A stretch of DNA of 64,000 nt from Ruania alkalisoli (GTDB lineage Bacteria; Actinomycetota; Actinomycetes; Actinomycetales; Beutenbergiaceae): the NCBI RefSeq assembly GCF_014960965.1, contig NZ_CP063169.1, positions 2,017,581 to 2,081,580 on the forward strand, in the 5' to 3' direction. Below the pieces are notes generated by a model that saw only the letters and a program-made list of their open reading frames with translations, was not told where the DNA came from and did no database searches. Shown piece by piece: positions 52,806 through 63,835 of this stretch (position 1 is the first letter of the stretch; the number at the start of each line of letters is the position of its first letter). Position numbers and translations under genes: made by a program.

Positions 52806-53827
52806 GTCTGCTCACACCTCCCACCGGATGGCACCCCACAGCGGGATACAGCGGCCGGGAACGGCGCCCTCGCGTGGTGGCGCTCGGCGGCGGCCACGGC
52901 CTGGCTGCCACGCTCGGCGCCCTGAGGCACGTCACGACGGCGCTCACCGCCGTCGTGACGGTCGCTGACGATGGTGGCTCGTCCGGGCGGCTGCGCCAGG
53001 AGCTCGGCGTGCTACCCCCCGGCGATCTGCGGATGGCACTGTCCGCCTTGTGCGACGAGACCGACTGGGGTCACACGTGGCGGGATGTCCTGCAACACCG
53101 CTTCAGCTCAGCGGGTTCCCTCGACGGTCATGCTGTCGGTAACCTGCTCATCGCGACCGTGTGGGAGCTGCTCGGCGACCAAGTCGCCGGCTTGGATCTC
53201 ATCGGCCAGCTCCTCGGCGCGAAGGGCCGGGTGCTACCCATGGCGGCGGTACCACTGAATATTGAGGCGGACGTCGTGCATGGTAGCGGCGAGTACGCCC
53301 ACCGTGCTCTGGTCCGCGGTCAGAGCCGGGTAGCGGTGACGGCCGGCCGGGTGGAGCGGGTCCGCCTGATCCCGAGTGAACCGCCAGCGCATCCGGAGGC
53401 GGTGGCCGCTGTCATGGATGCCGACTGGGTGATCCTGGGTCCAGGATCCTGGTACACATCCGTGATGCCGCACCTACTGGTGCCTGAGCTTGCCGAGGCG
53501 TTGCACACCACGTCGGCGCGCATCGGTCTCACCCTCAATCTTTCGGCCCAACTGGGTGAGACCTCCGGGTTCAGCGCCGCGGATCATCTGCGATCGCTGC
53601 ACGATCTGGCCCCTGACCTTCGTCTGGACGTGGTGGTCGCAGACCCGACGGCCGTGGAGGATATCGACGATCTCGCGACGTGTGCCGCCACGGCCGGCGC
53701 GCAGCTGCTGCTCCGGCAAGTCAGTGAGGGCGATGGCACTGCGCGTCACGACACGCTCCGGCTCGCGGGGGCCTATCGTGACGCGTTCGAACAGTTCCTT
53801 GGCGACGTAGGGGAGAGGTCAGGATGA
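52802..53827 (+). CDS. yvcK: Gluconeogenesis factor / UDP-GlcNAc-binding protein (YvcK/CofD-like)
   Basis: A 341-residue CofD-like protein from ATG 52802. Motifs are [50 protein letters not shown] and [18 protein letters not shown]. In B. subtilis YvcK binds UDP-sugars and affects cell-wall and carbon metabolism. It sits between rapZ and whiA with start/stop overlap on both sides, the usual trio in Gram-positive bacteria. Confidence 0.93.
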   Translation: MSLLTPPTGWHPTAGYSGRERRPRVVALGGGHGLAATLGALRHVTTALTAVVTVADDGGSSGRLRQELGVLPPGDLRMALSALCDETDWGHTWRDVLQHRFSSAGSLDGHAVGNLLIATVWELLGDQVAGLDLIGQLLGAKGRVLPMAAVPLNIEADVVHGSGEYAHRALVRGQSRVAVTAGRVERVRLIPSEPPAHPEAVAAVMDADWVILGPGSWYTSVMPHLLVPELAEALHTTSARIGLTLNLSAQLGETSGFSAADHLRSLHDLAPDLRLDVVVADPTAVEDIDDLATCAATAGAQLLLRQVSEGDGTARHDTLRLAGAYRDAFEQFLGDVGERSG

Positions 53828-54825
53828 ATGGCAGGATGGCGCTCATGTCTCTGACCGCCGACGTGAAAGACGAGCTGGCCCGTCTGAAGATCGACAAGCT
53901 CTCCGCCAGGAAGGCTGAGGTCGCTGCAACCCTTCGCTTCGCGGGTGGGCTGCACATCATCGCCGGACGGCCGGTGGTGGAGGCGGAGGTCGATGCAGGC
54001 ATCACAGCCCGTCGCCTGCGGCAGGCGATCCAGGAGGTTTACGGGCACGCCAGTGAAGTGATCGTCGTCTCCGGTGGTGGCCTGCGCCGCGGCAACAGGT
54101 ATGTGGTGCGGGTCGTGGCCGGGGGGGAGCAGCTTGCCCGGCAGACGGGTCTGCTGGACGCTCGTGGGCGGCCCGTGCGTGGACTGCCGCCGCACGTGGT
54201 GAACTCCAGCATCGGCGACGCCGTCGCGGCCTGGCGAGGGGCGTTCCTTGCCCATGGCTCGCTGACAGAGCCGGGCCGGTCCTCGGCCCTGGAGGTTACT
54301 TGCCCGGGCCCGGAGGCGGCCCTGGCGCTCGTCGGCGCGGCCCGGCGGCTCGGCATCCAGGCCAAGGCCCGTGAAGTACGGGGCGTCGACCGGGTGGTGA
54401 TCCGCGATGGTGATGCGATCAGTGCCATGCTCACGCGTATGGGAGCTCACGATGCGGTCCTGGCGTGGGAGGAGCGCCGGATGCGGCGTGAGGTCCGCGG
54501 TACCGCGAACCGGCTCGCGAACTTCGACGACGCCAATCTGCGTCGTTCCGCGCAGGCAGCCGTCGCGGCAGGGGCGCGTGTGGAGCGCGCGTTTGAGATC
54601 CTCGGGGACGAGATGCCGGATCATCTACGCCAGGCCGGAACACTGCGTCTCGAGCACAAACAAGCCAGCCTGGAGGAACTTGGGCAGCTCTCTGAGCCGC
54701 CGCTGACCAAGGATGCGGTCGCCGGAAGGATCCGGCGTCTACTGGCCATGGCTGACAAGCGCGCCAGCGAGCTCGGGGTCCCGGACACCGAGAGCAACCT
54801 CACCCAGGACATGCTCGATATGTGA
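53824..54825 (+). CDS. whiA: Sporulation/division regulator WhiA
   Basis: A 333-residue DNA-binding protein. The N-terminal half is a homing-endonuclease-like (LAGLIDADG) degenerate domain ([24 protein letters not shown]). The C-terminal helix-turn-helix is visible in [18 protein letters not shown] and [22 protein letters not shown] 53824 overlaps yvcK and has GGGGAGAGG before it, whereas ATG 53845 gives the more usual family N-terminus. In non-sporulating relatives WhiA affects chromosome segregation and division. Confidence 0.93.
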   Translation: MNGRMALMSLTADVKDELARLKIDKLSARKAEVAATLRFAGGLHIIAGRPVVEAEVDAGITARRLRQAIQEVYGHASEVIVVSGGGLRRGNRYVVRVVAGGEQLARQTGLLDARGRPVRGLPPHVVNSSIGDAVAAWRGAFLAHGSLTEPGRSSALEVTCPGPEAALALVGAARRLGIQAKAREVRGVDRVVIRDGDAISAMLTRMGAHDAVLAWEERRMRREVRGTANRLANFDDANLRRSAQAAVAAGARVERAFEILGDEMPDHLRQAGTLRLEHKQASLEELGQLSEPPLTKDAVAGRIRRLLAMADKRASELGVPDTESNLTQDMLDM

Positions 54826-54884
54826 ACGTCACTCATCGGTAGACCAAGTGGGCGCCCCTTTGCCCGTGGCGGGTGTACCGTTGA

Positions 54885-56024
<1,140 letters not shown>

Positions 56025-56039
56025 CCAAGCGCTCATGAT

Positions 56040-56074
56040 CCGCGCCCGCGTGCTCAGCGAGTACGCGGGCGCGG
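56040..56074 (+). terminator. Perfect 12-bp hairpin between gap and pgk
   Basis: CCGCGCCCGCGT pairs with ACGCGGGCGCGG across an 11-base loop, 16 bases after the gap stop and 38 bases before pgk. It lacks a U-tract. It may end most gap transcripts or protect their 3' ends, so gap would be made in excess over pgk and tpiA. Confidence 0.65.
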
Positions 56075-56112
56075 TCGTGCGCCGAGTCCTGCCCGGTTGA
56101 CGAGGGAGACCC

Positions 56113-57312
56113 ATGAAGACCATCGATGACCTCGGCGAGCTGCGCGGCAAACGCGTCCTCGTCCGTTCCGACTTCAACGTGCCACTCGATGGCACCACCA
56201 TTACCGACGACGGCCGCATCCGCGCTGCGCTGCCCACCATCCGTCGCCTCGCCGCGGCGGGAGGCAAGGTGGTCGTCACCGCTCACCTCGGGCGGCCCAA
56301 GGGCTCCCCGGACCCCGCCTTCTCGCTGGCGCCCGTGGCCCAGCGACTGGGCGAGCTGCTCGGCTCCCACGTCACGCTCGCCTCCGACACCGTCGGTGAG
56401 GGTGCTCGGTCCGCGGTCGCTGCGATGGAGCCCGGGGACGTCGTCTTGCTGGAGAACATCCGCTTCGACGCCCGCGAGACCTCGAAGGACGACGCCGAGC
56501 GCGCGTCCTTGGCTGACGACCTGGCGGCTCTCGCCGATGCCTACGTCTCCGACGGCTTCGGTGTCGTCCACCGCAAGCAGGCCAGCGTCTACGACGTCGC
56601 GCTGGAGCTGCCGCACGCGGTCGGCGGACTGGTACAGACCGAGATCGAGGCATTGAGTCGGGCTACCGAGAGTCCCGAGCGCCCCTACGCTGTCGTGCTC
56701 GGAGGCTCGAAGGTCTCCGACAAGCTGGGTGTGATCGAGAACCTGCTGACCAAGGCTGACCGGCTCCTCATCGGTGGCGGGATGGTCTTCACCTTCCTCG
56801 CCGCACAGGGCTACTCCGTCGGCTCCTCGCTGCTCGAGGCGGACCAGATCGAGACCGTGAAGGGCTACCTCGCCGCCGCTGCCGACCGGGGCGTCGAGAT
56901 CGTGCTCCCCACCGACATCGTCGTGGCCCCGGCGTTCGCTGCCGACTCCCCGGCAACCGTGGTGGCGGTGGATGCGATCCCCGCCGATCAGATGGGCCTG
57001 GACATCGGACCGGACGCCGCTGCAGCCTTTGCTGCCTCGATCGCCGATGCCAAGACCGTCGTATGGAACGGCCCCATGGGTGTGTTCGAGTTCCCCGCCT
57101 TCGCGGGCGGCACCAAGGCCGTCGCGCAGGCGATGATCGAGGCGACCGCAGGCGGTGCGTTCACGATCGTCGGTGGCGGTGACTCTGCGGCAGCAGTGCG
57201 CCAGCTCGGCTTCGACGAGGCCGGCTTCAGCCACATCTCGACCGGCGGCGGTGCGTCGCTGGAGTACCTCGAGGGCAAGACACTCCCCGGCATCGACGTT
57301 CTCGCCGACTGA
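56113..57312 (+). CDS. pgk: Phosphoglycerate kinase
   Basis: Pgk makes ATP and 3-phosphoglycerate. It has 399 residues from ATG 56113, after GAGGGAGA. Motifs are [52 protein letters not shown] and GGGDSAAAV. Length is normal. It is followed by tpiA after 34 bases, with a clear GGAAAGG ribosome site. Confidence 0.97.
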   Translation: MKTIDDLGELRGKRVLVRSDFNVPLDGTTITDDGRIRAALPTIRRLAAAGGKVVVTAHLGRPKGSPDPAFSLAPVAQRLGELLGSHVTLASDTVGEGARSAVAAMEPGDVVLLENIRFDARETSKDDAERASLADDLAALADAYVSDGFGVVHRKQASVYDVALELPHAVGGLVQTEIEALSRATESPERPYAVVLGGSKVSDKLGVIENLLTKADRLLIGGGMVFTFLAAQGYSVGSSLLEADQIETVKGYLAAAADRGVEIVLPTDIVVAPAFAADSPATVVAVDAIPADQMGLDIGPDAAAAFAASIADAKTVVWNGPMGVFEFPAFAGGTKAVAQAMIEATAGGAFTIVGGGDSAAAVRQLGFDEAGFSHISTGGGASLEYLEGKTLPGIDVLAD

Positions 57313-57346
57313 CCGGCCGACGACAGATCACGGAAAGGCCAGACAT

Positions 57347-58141
57347 ATGGCAGCACGCACCCCGCTGATGGCGGGTAACTGGAAGATGAATCTCGACCAC
57401 CACGAGGCCACGCACCTGGTGCAGAAGCTGGCGTGGACGCTCAAGGACGCCAAGCATGACTTCGCTGGTGTCGAGGTGGTCGTCTGCCCGCCATTCACGG
57501 ACCTGCGTTCGGTCCAGACTCTCGTGGATGCCGACAAGCTGGAGATCGGCTACGCCTCGCAGGACATCTCGGCCCACGAGAAGGGCGCCTACACCGGTGA
57601 GGTGTCGGCCACCATGCTCAGCAAACTCGGGGTGAGCTACGCCGTCGTAGGCCACTCGGAGCGGCGGGAGCACCACGCCGAGGACGATGCACTCGTGGGC
57701 GCGAAGACGAAGGCCGCCCTCGGTGCCGGCATCGTGCCGATCGTCTGCGTGGGTGAGGGACTGGACGTGCGGCAGGCCGGTGAACAGGTGTCCTACACCC
57801 TCGCCCAGGTCGACGGCGCTCTCGCCGGCATCTCCGCCGAGGACGCTGCGAAGGTCGTCATCGCCTACGAGCCCGTCTGGGCGATCGGTACCGGCGAGGT
57901 GGCCACCCCGGAGGACGCGCAGGAAGTGTGCGCTGCTATCCGGGCCCGGCTGGCGGAGCTCTACTCCGCCGATGTGGCCGGTGCGGTGCGCGTGCTCTAC
58001 GGCGGATCGGTCAAGTCCACCAACGTGGCCTCGATCATGGCCCAGACGGACGTCGACGGTGCTCTGGTGGGCGGTGCGAGCCTGCAGGCCGAGGAGTTCG
58101 CCGCCATCGTGCGCTTCCAGTCGCACTCGGTCGGTCTCTGA
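57347..58141 (+). CDS. tpiA: Triosephosphate isomerase
   Basis: TpiA interconverts DHAP and G3P. It has 264 residues from ATG 57347. Catalytic residues: Lys13 in GNWKMN, His in VVGHSERR and Glu in [11 protein letters not shown], with phosphate-binding LYGGSVK and [10 protein letters not shown]. It ends just before a 16-bp hairpin. Confidence 0.97.
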   Translation: MAARTPLMAGNWKMNLDHHEATHLVQKLAWTLKDAKHDFAGVEVVVCPPFTDLRSVQTLVDADKLEIGYASQDISAHEKGAYTGEVSATMLSKLGVSYAVVGHSERREHHAEDDALVGAKTKAALGAGIVPIVCVGEGLDVRQAGEQVSYTLAQVDGALAGISAEDAAKVVIAYEPVWAIGTGEVATPEDAQEVCAAIRARLAELYSADVAGAVRVLYGGSVKSTNVASIMAQTDVDGALVGGASLQAEEFAAIVRFQSHSVGL

Positions 58142-58173
58142 CCATTCGGCGGGCCGGAAAGGCTCGCCACAGG

Positions 58174-58214
58174 CGTGGTCGGTGCGCGGTGACGATCGCC
58201 GCGCACCGATCACG
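58174..58214 (+). terminator. 16-bp hairpin downstream of tpiA
   Basis: CGTGGTCGGTGCGCGG pairs with CCGCGCACCGATCACG in a 16-bp stem with one G-U pair and a 9-base loop (TGACGATCG). It is the most stable hairpin I noticed in the window and ends directly against TAGACT (58215-58220), a possible -10 element of secG. Confidence 0.7.
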
Positions 58215-58286
58215 TAGACTCGGCCCTGCCGGTCCCGGCGCAGTGGACCGGTGCTGACCCGCCCGACGAGGAAAGAACTCTCACAC

Positions 58287-58532
58287 GTGACCGCACTGAC
58301 GATCATCCTGCAGGTGCTGCTGGTGCTGACCAGTTTCATGCTGGTGCTCTCCATCCTCATGCACAAGGGAAAGGGAGGCGGGCTCTCCGACATGTTCGGC
58401 GGCGGCATCTCCTCGAGCCTGGGGTCCTCAGGCGTGGCCGAGCGCAACCTCAACCGCATCACGATCGGATCGGCGATCGTCTGGGGAATCGTGATCGTTC
58501 TCCTCGGTCTCATCCAGCGATTCACGTTCTGA
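58287..58532 (+). CDS. secG: Preprotein translocase subunit SecG
   Basis: An 81-residue membrane protein from GTG 58287. Two helices (about residues 3-23 and 58-77) flank a conserved cytosolic loop MHKGKGGGLSDMFGGG, the SecG hallmark. It is part of the SecYEG channel. The ribosome site is GAGGAAAG, 11 bases upstream. The tpi-secG order is conserved across actinobacteria. Confidence 0.94.
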   Translation: MTALTIILQVLLVLTSFMLVLSILMHKGKGGGLSDMFGGGISSSLGSSGVAERNLNRITIGSAIVWGIVIVLLGLIQRFTF

Positions 58533-58550
58533 GCAAGGAGTACGTTCTCG

Positions 58551-58901
58551 ATGGCAGGTGGCGGTAGTGCAATCCGGGGTTCGCGCGTAGGCGCGGGCCC
58601 GATGGGCGAGGCAGAACGAGGCGAGTCCGCACCACGCGTGTGGGTCTCCTACTGGTGTGCGACGGGGCACGAGACTCGTCCGAGTTTTGCGCAGGAGCAG
58701 GGCCTGGCCGTCCCTGAGACGTGGGACTGCCCTCGGTGTGGGCTCCCTGCCGGGCAGGACCGGGAGAACCCTCCCGAGGCACCGAAGAACGAGCCGTACA
58801 AGACGCACCTGGCCTATGTGAAGGAGCGACGCACCGAGGCTGACGGCGCCGCTCTGCTGGACGAGGCGCTGGCCGCTCTACGTGCTCGCCGCGGCGGCTG
58901 A
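58551..58901 (+). CDS. rbpA: RNA polymerase-binding protein RbpA
   Basis: A 116-residue RNA polymerase partner unique to actinobacteria. The N-terminal core SAIRGSRVGAGPMGEAERG leads to a zinc-binding-like beta domain (VSYWCATGHETRPSF, WDCPRCGLPAG) and a C-terminal sigma-interaction helix (KTHLAYVKERRTEADGAALLDEAL). It stabilises sigma-A-type holoenzyme at promoters. The GTG/ATG choice is fixed at ATG 58551 after AAGGAG. Confidence 0.94.
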   Translation: MAGGGSAIRGSRVGAGPMGEAERGESAPRVWVSYWCATGHETRPSFAQEQGLAVPETWDCPRCGLPAGQDRENPPEAPKNEPYKTHLAYVKERRTEADGAALLDEALAALRARRGG

Positions 58902-58985
58902 TCAGGGACGGGGCCGCATGCGCCTGGGGAGGCCTGCGGAGTGCAGGGTAGTCGCGCTCGCAGGTGCCCTGAGTCCTCGGTGCCC

Positions 58986-59429
58986 TTAGTCCTCGGCCAG
59001 GCGCGCCAGCCTGGCGACTGATCTGGCAAGCGCCTCGCTCGTCGTTGCACGAGCCCTCACCAGCCGGGCAGGGTCGGTGAGTTCCGACCAGTCGTAGGTG
59101 TGCCGGACCAGCGTGTGATCATCCGCTATCGGCATCAGCTCCCACCGCCAGAGGTGCCCTGGCCGCGGCTTGCCGATCTCCGCAGGCTGCCACGCGATCA
59201 CGCGGCCCTCATCGAACTCGACCACATGGTTCTCGCGGACGGCGCCGTTGGTGAGGAGAGTCCGGAAAACGTCCCCGACGCCGTGCACTCGTTGCCCCGG
59301 CTCGGCACGGTCGAGGTTGTCGTTGCCGTCCCACTCCGGCTGGCGAGCGGGATCGGCGATCAGTTCGAAGATCATGTCCGCAGCTGCGCGCACCTCGCGC
59401 TCTGCTGTCACGACCATGACGCTGCTCAT
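58986..59429 (-). CDS. SRPBCC family protein (polyketide cyclase/START-like)
   Basis: A 147-residue START-fold protein from ATG 59429. It shows a beta-strand/helix start (VTAEREVRAAADMIFELIADPARQPEWDG), the central GDVFRTLLTNGAVRENHVVEFDEGRVIAWQP and a C-terminal helix. It would bind a small hydrophobic ligand; no substrate is known. Its start overlaps the pgl stop (ATGA), so it is the last gene of the pentose phosphate operon, an unusual partner. Confidence 0.82.
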   Translation of the reverse strand: MSSVMVVTAEREVRAAADMIFELIADPARQPEWDGNDNLDRAEPGQRVHGVGDVFRTLLTNGAVRENHVVEFDEGRVIAWQPAEIGKPRPGHLWRWELMPIADDHTLVRHTYDWSELTDPARLVRARATTSEALARSVARLARLAED

Positions 59430-60193
59430 CGACCCGCCGCCTCGGCGTCCAGCAGCCACAGTGTGACATCGCGACCCGCGGCTGCAGCGGCCGGAACCTC
59501 GTCCGGTTCGGCACCGCCCAATGCGCGCGCGACCGCATCGGCCTTGGCGGCGCCAGCGGCGACCACCCACACCTGCCGTGCATGCGTGAGGGCCGGTACC
59601 GTCAGCGAGATGCGCCGCGGTGGTGGCTTGGGGGAGTCCGATACCCCGATGACACTGCGATCGGTGATGCGTACCGTCCCGTGGCCCGGGAACAGGGAGG
59701 CGATATGCCCATCCGGGCCCATCCCGAGGAGAACGACATCGAACTCGGGCGTCCCGACGGAAGCAGGCAGCTCAGCCCGGTCAGGTGAAGCGGCAGCGAA
59801 CGCAGTCAGCTCGGTGGCATAGTCGGCAGCAGCGGCGTCCGGATCGCTGGCATGGTCGCTGGTGGGCATCCTGTGGACATTCTCGGCCGGGATGTCGAGA
59901 CCGCCGAACAGCACCTCTGTTGCCTGTCCCTCGTTGCGATCGGGGTCGCCGCAAGGGACGAACCGCTCATCGACCCACCACACGTGCAGCCCGCTGAGGT
60001 CGACGTTCTCCAGCAGTGGCGACGTGGCCACCTCGGCGAGCACCTGGGTGCCGACGCTCCCGCCAGCGATGGCCAGGTGGATCGGACTCCGAAGTGCCTG
60101 GGCATCAGCGAGGGCGAGCAGCAACCGTGCAGCCGTCGCGCGCGCCAGCGCCTGCGCTGTGGGATGGACCAGGACAGCCCGTTGCCCGGTCAC
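59426..60193 (-). CDS. pgl: 6-phosphogluconolactonase
   Basis: A 255-residue lactonase of the DevB type, from GTG 60193, which overlaps the opcA stop. Landmarks are HLAIAGGSVGTQVL, WWVDERFVPCGDPDRNEGQ, LLGMGPDGHIASLFPGH and VWVVAAGAAKADAVARAL. It hydrolyses 6-phosphogluconolactone in the oxidative pentose phosphate path. A longer frame upstream adds residues without similarity. Confidence 0.94.
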   Translation of the reverse strand: MTGQRAVLVHPTAQALARATAARLLLALADAQALRSPIHLAIAGGSVGTQVLAEVATSPLLENVDLSGLHVWWVDERFVPCGDPDRNEGQATEVLFGGLDIPAENVHRMPTSDHASDPDAAAADYATELTAFAAASPDRAELPASVGTPEFDVVLLGMGPDGHIASLFPGHGTVRITDRSVIGVSDSPKPPPRRISLTVPALTHARQVWVVAAGAAKADAVARALGGAEPDEVPAAAAAGRDVTLWLLDAEAAGR

Positions 60194-61119
60194 GAGGCCA
60201 CCTGCACACGCGGCAGGCCGTGCAGCACCGTACGTTGATAGGTCGCGTCGGGGTCCATACGCCGCAAGTCCTCCATCAGACAGTCCTGCAAGGGGCGTTT
60301 CGGCATGGCGAGCTGGTGATCGGGCTGGCCGGGCTGAGTGATGGACACCACGACCTCTCCCTCGGGGCGGCGCATCGAGATGGTGCCGTCCGCGAGTTCG
60401 ATGTCCAGGCCCGTGATCACCGTGGCGTCCGGCTCCTCCACCAGGGTGACGTCCAGATCGAACGCTGCCGCCAGCCAGGCGGCGAACAGGTGCGTGGAGG
60501 GACGGTGCCCGGCCCCGCGGACCGTCACGGCGCGCACCGGCGAGCTGACGTCGTCCATCGCCGCCGCCGTGATTCCGCGCCACAGGGTGGTTCGAGCCCA
60601 GGACAGGTCGGTGTCGCCCGGGGTGTACTTCTCACCGAGACGCGCCAGCTGGGCAATCGCGTCGCTCGACTCGCCCACGTCGCTGATCCGCCGCTGGGCC
60701 ATCCGTCCGAGCGGATCCTCGCCGGGGTGCTCGGGCGGCTGCGCCGGCCACCACACCACGATCGGAGCATCTGGCAGCAGCAGAGGGATGACGAGCGTGT
60801 CGAGCTCGGCACGGGCGTCCCCGGTGGGGTGCAGCAGCACCACCTCGGACGCACCGGCATCACCACCGATCCGGATCTCGGCGTCGAGCCCGGCGTCACC
60901 GTGCTCGCCAGAGGCGTCAACCACGATCACCCGGCAGGGGTGCTCCTTGCTAGCCTGGTTGGCCGCGTCGATGAGAGCGTCGGTCCCGACCGGCGAGCCG
61001 GTGGCGACGATCACGAGTGTGAGAACTCTGCCCAGGGCGACAGCCCCGCCCTCTTCTCGCAGTGCTACCAGCCGCGCACCGATCTCGGCCGTGGTCGTCT
61101 CGGACATGGTGATGATCAA
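60190..61119 (-). CDS. opcA: OpcA, glucose-6-phosphate dehydrogenase assembly/activator protein
   Basis: A 309-residue protein. The N-terminus shows TTTAEIGARLVALREEGGAVALGRVLTLVI, the middle VVWWPAQPPEHPGEDPLG, SDVGESS and DLSWARTTLWRG. The C-terminus has a substrate-binding-like region with YQRTVLHGL. It promotes assembly or activity of Zwf in actinobacteria and cyanobacteria. Its ATG overlaps the zwf stop, so it is made in step with Zwf. Confidence 0.95.
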   Translation of the reverse strand: MIITMSETTTAEIGARLVALREEGGAVALGRVLTLVIVATGSPVGTDALIDAANQASKEHPCRVIVVDASGEHGDAGLDAEIRIGGDAGASEVVLLHPTGDARAELDTLVIPLLLPDAPIVVWWPAQPPEHPGEDPLGRMAQRRISDVGESSDAIAQLARLGEKYTPGDTDLSWARTTLWRGITAAAMDDVSSPVRAVTVRGAGHRPSTHLFAAWLAAAFDLDVTLVEEPDATVITGLDIELADGTISMRRPEGEVVVSITQPGQPDHQLAMPKRPLQDCLMEDLRRMDPDATYQRTVLHGLPRVQVAS

Positions 61120-62642
61120 GGTCGCCTCCAGGTGCGTCCGTCCTGGGCGAGCATCTCATCTGCCGACGCCGGTCCCCAGGTACCGGCGCGGTACTGGTCC
61201 GGCTGCCCGAACGTCGACCACGCATCGATGATGGGATCGAGAATCTCCCAGGAGAGCTCGACCTCCCGCTGGTGCGGGAAGAGCGGCGGATCGCCCAGCA
61301 GGACGTCCAGCAGCAGTCGCTCGTAGGCCTCGGGGGAGGACTCGGTGAAGGAGTGCCCGTAGCCGAAGTCCATCGTGACGTCGCGGACTTCCATGGCTGT
61401 GCCCGGCACCTTGGAGCCGAACCGGATCGTGACGCCCTCGTCCGGCTGGACGCGGATCACCAGAGCGTTCTGGCCCAGCTCCTGGGTCTCGTTCAGGTCG
61501 AACGGCAGGTGCGGCGCACGCTTGAAGACCACGGCGATCTCGGTGACACGACGCCCGAGCCGTTTACCCGCCCGCAGGTAGAACGGCACGCCGGCCCACC
61601 GGCGCGTGTCCAGGTCGAGGCGGATAGCGGCGTAGGTCTCAGTGATCGAGTCGGCCGGCACGCCGTCCTCGGAGAGGTAGCCGCGCACCTGCTCCCCGCC
61701 CTGCCATCCGGCCGAGTACTGGCCACGGGCGGTGTGGCGGCGCAGGTCGCTCGGAAGCCGCACCGAGGACAACACCTTCTCCTTCTCAGTGCGCAACGCA
61801 TCGGCGTGGAAAGAGACAGGCTCCTCCATCGCGGTCAGCGCCAGCAGCTGCAGCAGGTGGTTCTGGATCACGTCCCGGGCCGCGCCGATGCCGTCGTAAT
61901 AGCCTGCACGCGAGCCGATACCGATGTCCTCGGCCATCGTGATCTGCACATGGTCGACGTAGTTGGCGTTCCAGATCGGCTCGAACAACTGATTGGCGAA
62001 GCGCATCGCCAGCAGGTTCTGCACCGTCTCCTTGCCGAGATAGTGGTCGATCCGGAAGACGGCGTCGGGCGGGAACACCTTCTCGACGACGTCGTTGAGC
62101 TCGCGGGCCGATTCCAGGTCGGAGCCGAACGGCTTCTCGATCACCACCCGGCGCCACGTCCCTGGCTGCGGTGTGGACAGGCCGGACTCGGACAGCTGCT
62201 GGCACACCACCGGGAACTGGCCCGGTGGGATTGACAGGTAGAACGCGTGGTTGCCCCCGGTTCCCCGTTCGGCGTCGAGCTCATTGACGGTGCGCGCCAG
62301 ATTCGCAAAGCCCTCCGGATCGTCGAAGGTGCCCTGGACGAAGCGGAAGCCCTTGGCCAGTTGCTCCCAGACGTGCTCGTCGAAGGGAGTCCGGCAGTGG
62401 GCCTCGACGGCTTCCCGTGCGACGCCACGGAAGTGGTCGTGGTCCCAGTCGCGCCGGCCGTAGCCGGTCAGGCCGAAGCCGGGGGGCAGGAGGCCACGGT
62501 TGGCGAGGTCGTAGACAGCGGGAAGGAGCTTCTTGCGGGCAAGGTCACCGGTGACTCCGAAGAGCACCAGGCCACCGGGGCCCGCGATACGCGGGAGCCG
62601 GCGATCGGCTGGATCCCGCAGCGGGTTCGTTGAGTTCGGCAT
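61116..62642 (-). CDS. zwf: Glucose-6-phosphate 1-dehydrogenase
   Basis: Zwf oxidises glucose-6-phosphate with NADP. It has 508 residues from ATG 62642. Motifs: LVLFGVTGDLARKKLLPAVY (nucleotide fold), VVIEKPFGSDLESAREL and the catalytic RIDHYLGKETVQNLL. The start sits 10 bases after tal. The stop overlaps opcA. Confidence 0.96.
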   Translation of the reverse strand: MPNSTNPLRDPADRRLPRIAGPGGLVLFGVTGDLARKKLLPAVYDLANRGLLPPGFGLTGYGRRDWDHDHFRGVAREAVEAHCRTPFDEHVWEQLAKGFRFVQGTFDDPEGFANLARTVNELDAERGTGGNHAFYLSIPPGQFPVVCQQLSESGLSTPQPGTWRRVVIEKPFGSDLESARELNDVVEKVFPPDAVFRIDHYLGKETVQNLLAMRFANQLFEPIWNANYVDHVQITMAEDIGIGSRAGYYDGIGAARDVIQNHLLQLLALTAMEEPVSFHADALRTEKEKVLSSVRLPSDLRRHTARGQYSAGWQGGEQVRGYLSEDGVPADSITETYAAIRLDLDTRRWAGVPFYLRAGKRLGRRVTEIAVVFKRAPHLPFDLNETQELGQNALVIRVQPDEGVTIRFGSKVPGTAMEVRDVTMDFGYGHSFTESSPEAYERLLLDVLLGDPPLFPHQREVELSWEILDPIIDAWSTFGQPDQYRAGTWGPASADEMLAQDGRTWRRP

Positions 62643-62652
62643 CCCTGTCCGT

Positions 62653-63795
62653 TCAGTTCGCGTTGCCGAGGCCGGTACGCACGCTGTCCAGCAACTCCGC
62701 CCAGCTCTTCTCGAAGGAGGCGACCCCAGCCGTCTCGAGGTCGGTGAGGATCGTCTCGTACGGCACGCCCTGGCCCGCGATGGCGTCGAGCACGTGGCGG
62801 GAGTCGTCGTAGGTTCCGTGAACGGTGTCAGCACCGGTGGAGCGCGAGTGGTCGTGCACGGCCTCGAGTGTCTTGCGCGGGAGAGTGTTGACCACGTCGG
62901 CCACGACCAGGTCGTCGACGTACATCGTGTCCGGATAGTCCGGATCCTTGGTGCTGGTCGAGGCCCACAGTGGCCGCTGCCGGTGCGCCCCCTCATCGGC
63001 GAGGGCTGCGAACCGCGGGGTCGCGAAGATTTCCTCGAACACCTCGTAGCACAGGCGCGCTCCTGCGATGGCCGCTCGGCCGCGCAGCGCCAGCGCGTCC
63101 TCGGTGCCGATCTGCTCGAGCGCGGCGTCGACCTTGGAATCGATCCGGGAGAGGAAGACCGAAGCGACCGATCGGATCGTCGTCAGGTCGATTCCGGCGC
63201 GGTGAGCGCGTTCGAGCCCGTCGACATAGGCCTGCGCGACCGCCCGATAGCGGTCCACGCTGAAGATGAGGGTGACATTGATGCTGATGCCGGCGGCGAT
63301 CGCAGCCGTGATGGCCGGCAAGCCCTCGTTGGTGGCGGGGATCTTCACGCAGAGGTTGGGACGATCGACGGTATTCCACAACCGGTGCGCGGCCTCCACG
63401 GTGCCTTCGGTGTCATGAGCCAGCCGTGGGTCGACCTCGATCGATACTCGCCCGTCCTGACCGCCGGTCGCGTCGTAGACCGGGCGGAACAGGTCACAGG
63501 CCGCCCGGACGTCGTCGGTGGTGAGGGTGAGTACGGCCTCGTCGGCGGAGGCTCCCGCGTCGGCGAGGTCACGTAGTTGGACGTCGTAGGCGGAGCCGCT
63601 GGTCAGCGCGGCGGCGAAGATCGTGGGGTTCGTCGTCACGCCTACCACATGACGTGTGGCGATCAGGGACGCCAGGTCCCCTGTGGAGATCGCCTCTCGC
63701 GAGAGGTCGTCCAGCCAGATGGATACGCCCGCCTGGCTGATCGCCGCCAGTGGGGACGGGGCTGTGGACGTGTGCTCGGGTCGTGCGTCGGTCAT
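62653..63795 (-). CDS. tal: Transaldolase
   Basis: Tal transfers a three-carbon unit between sugar phosphates. It has 380 residues from ATG 63795; the adjacent ATG 63798 is equally possible, with GGGAG upstream. The Schiff-base lysine is Lys151 in LCVKIPATNEGL. Landmarks are SIWLDDLSREAI, GVTTNPTIF, INVTLIFS and RPLWASTSTKDPDYPD. The length of about 380 is that of the long TalB-like actinobacterial type. Confidence 0.95.
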   Translation of the reverse strand: MTDARPEHTSTAPSPLAAISQAGVSIWLDDLSREAISTGDLASLIATRHVVGVTTNPTIFAAALTSGSAYDVQLRDLADAGASADEAVLTLTTDDVRAACDLFRPVYDATGGQDGRVSIEVDPRLAHDTEGTVEAAHRLWNTVDRPNLCVKIPATNEGLPAITAAIAAGISINVTLIFSVDRYRAVAQAYVDGLERAHRAGIDLTTIRSVASVFLSRIDSKVDAALEQIGTEDALALRGRAAIAGARLCYEVFEEIFATPRFAALADEGAHRQRPLWASTSTKDPDYPDTMYVDDLVVADVVNTLPRKTLEAVHDHSRSTGADTVHGTYDDSRHVLDAIAGQGVPYETILTDLETAGVASFEKSWAELLDSVRTGLGNAN

Positions 63796-63835
63796 CATGA
63801 ACTCCCGGTCGGTGCGGGTGGTGACAGGGTGGTTG

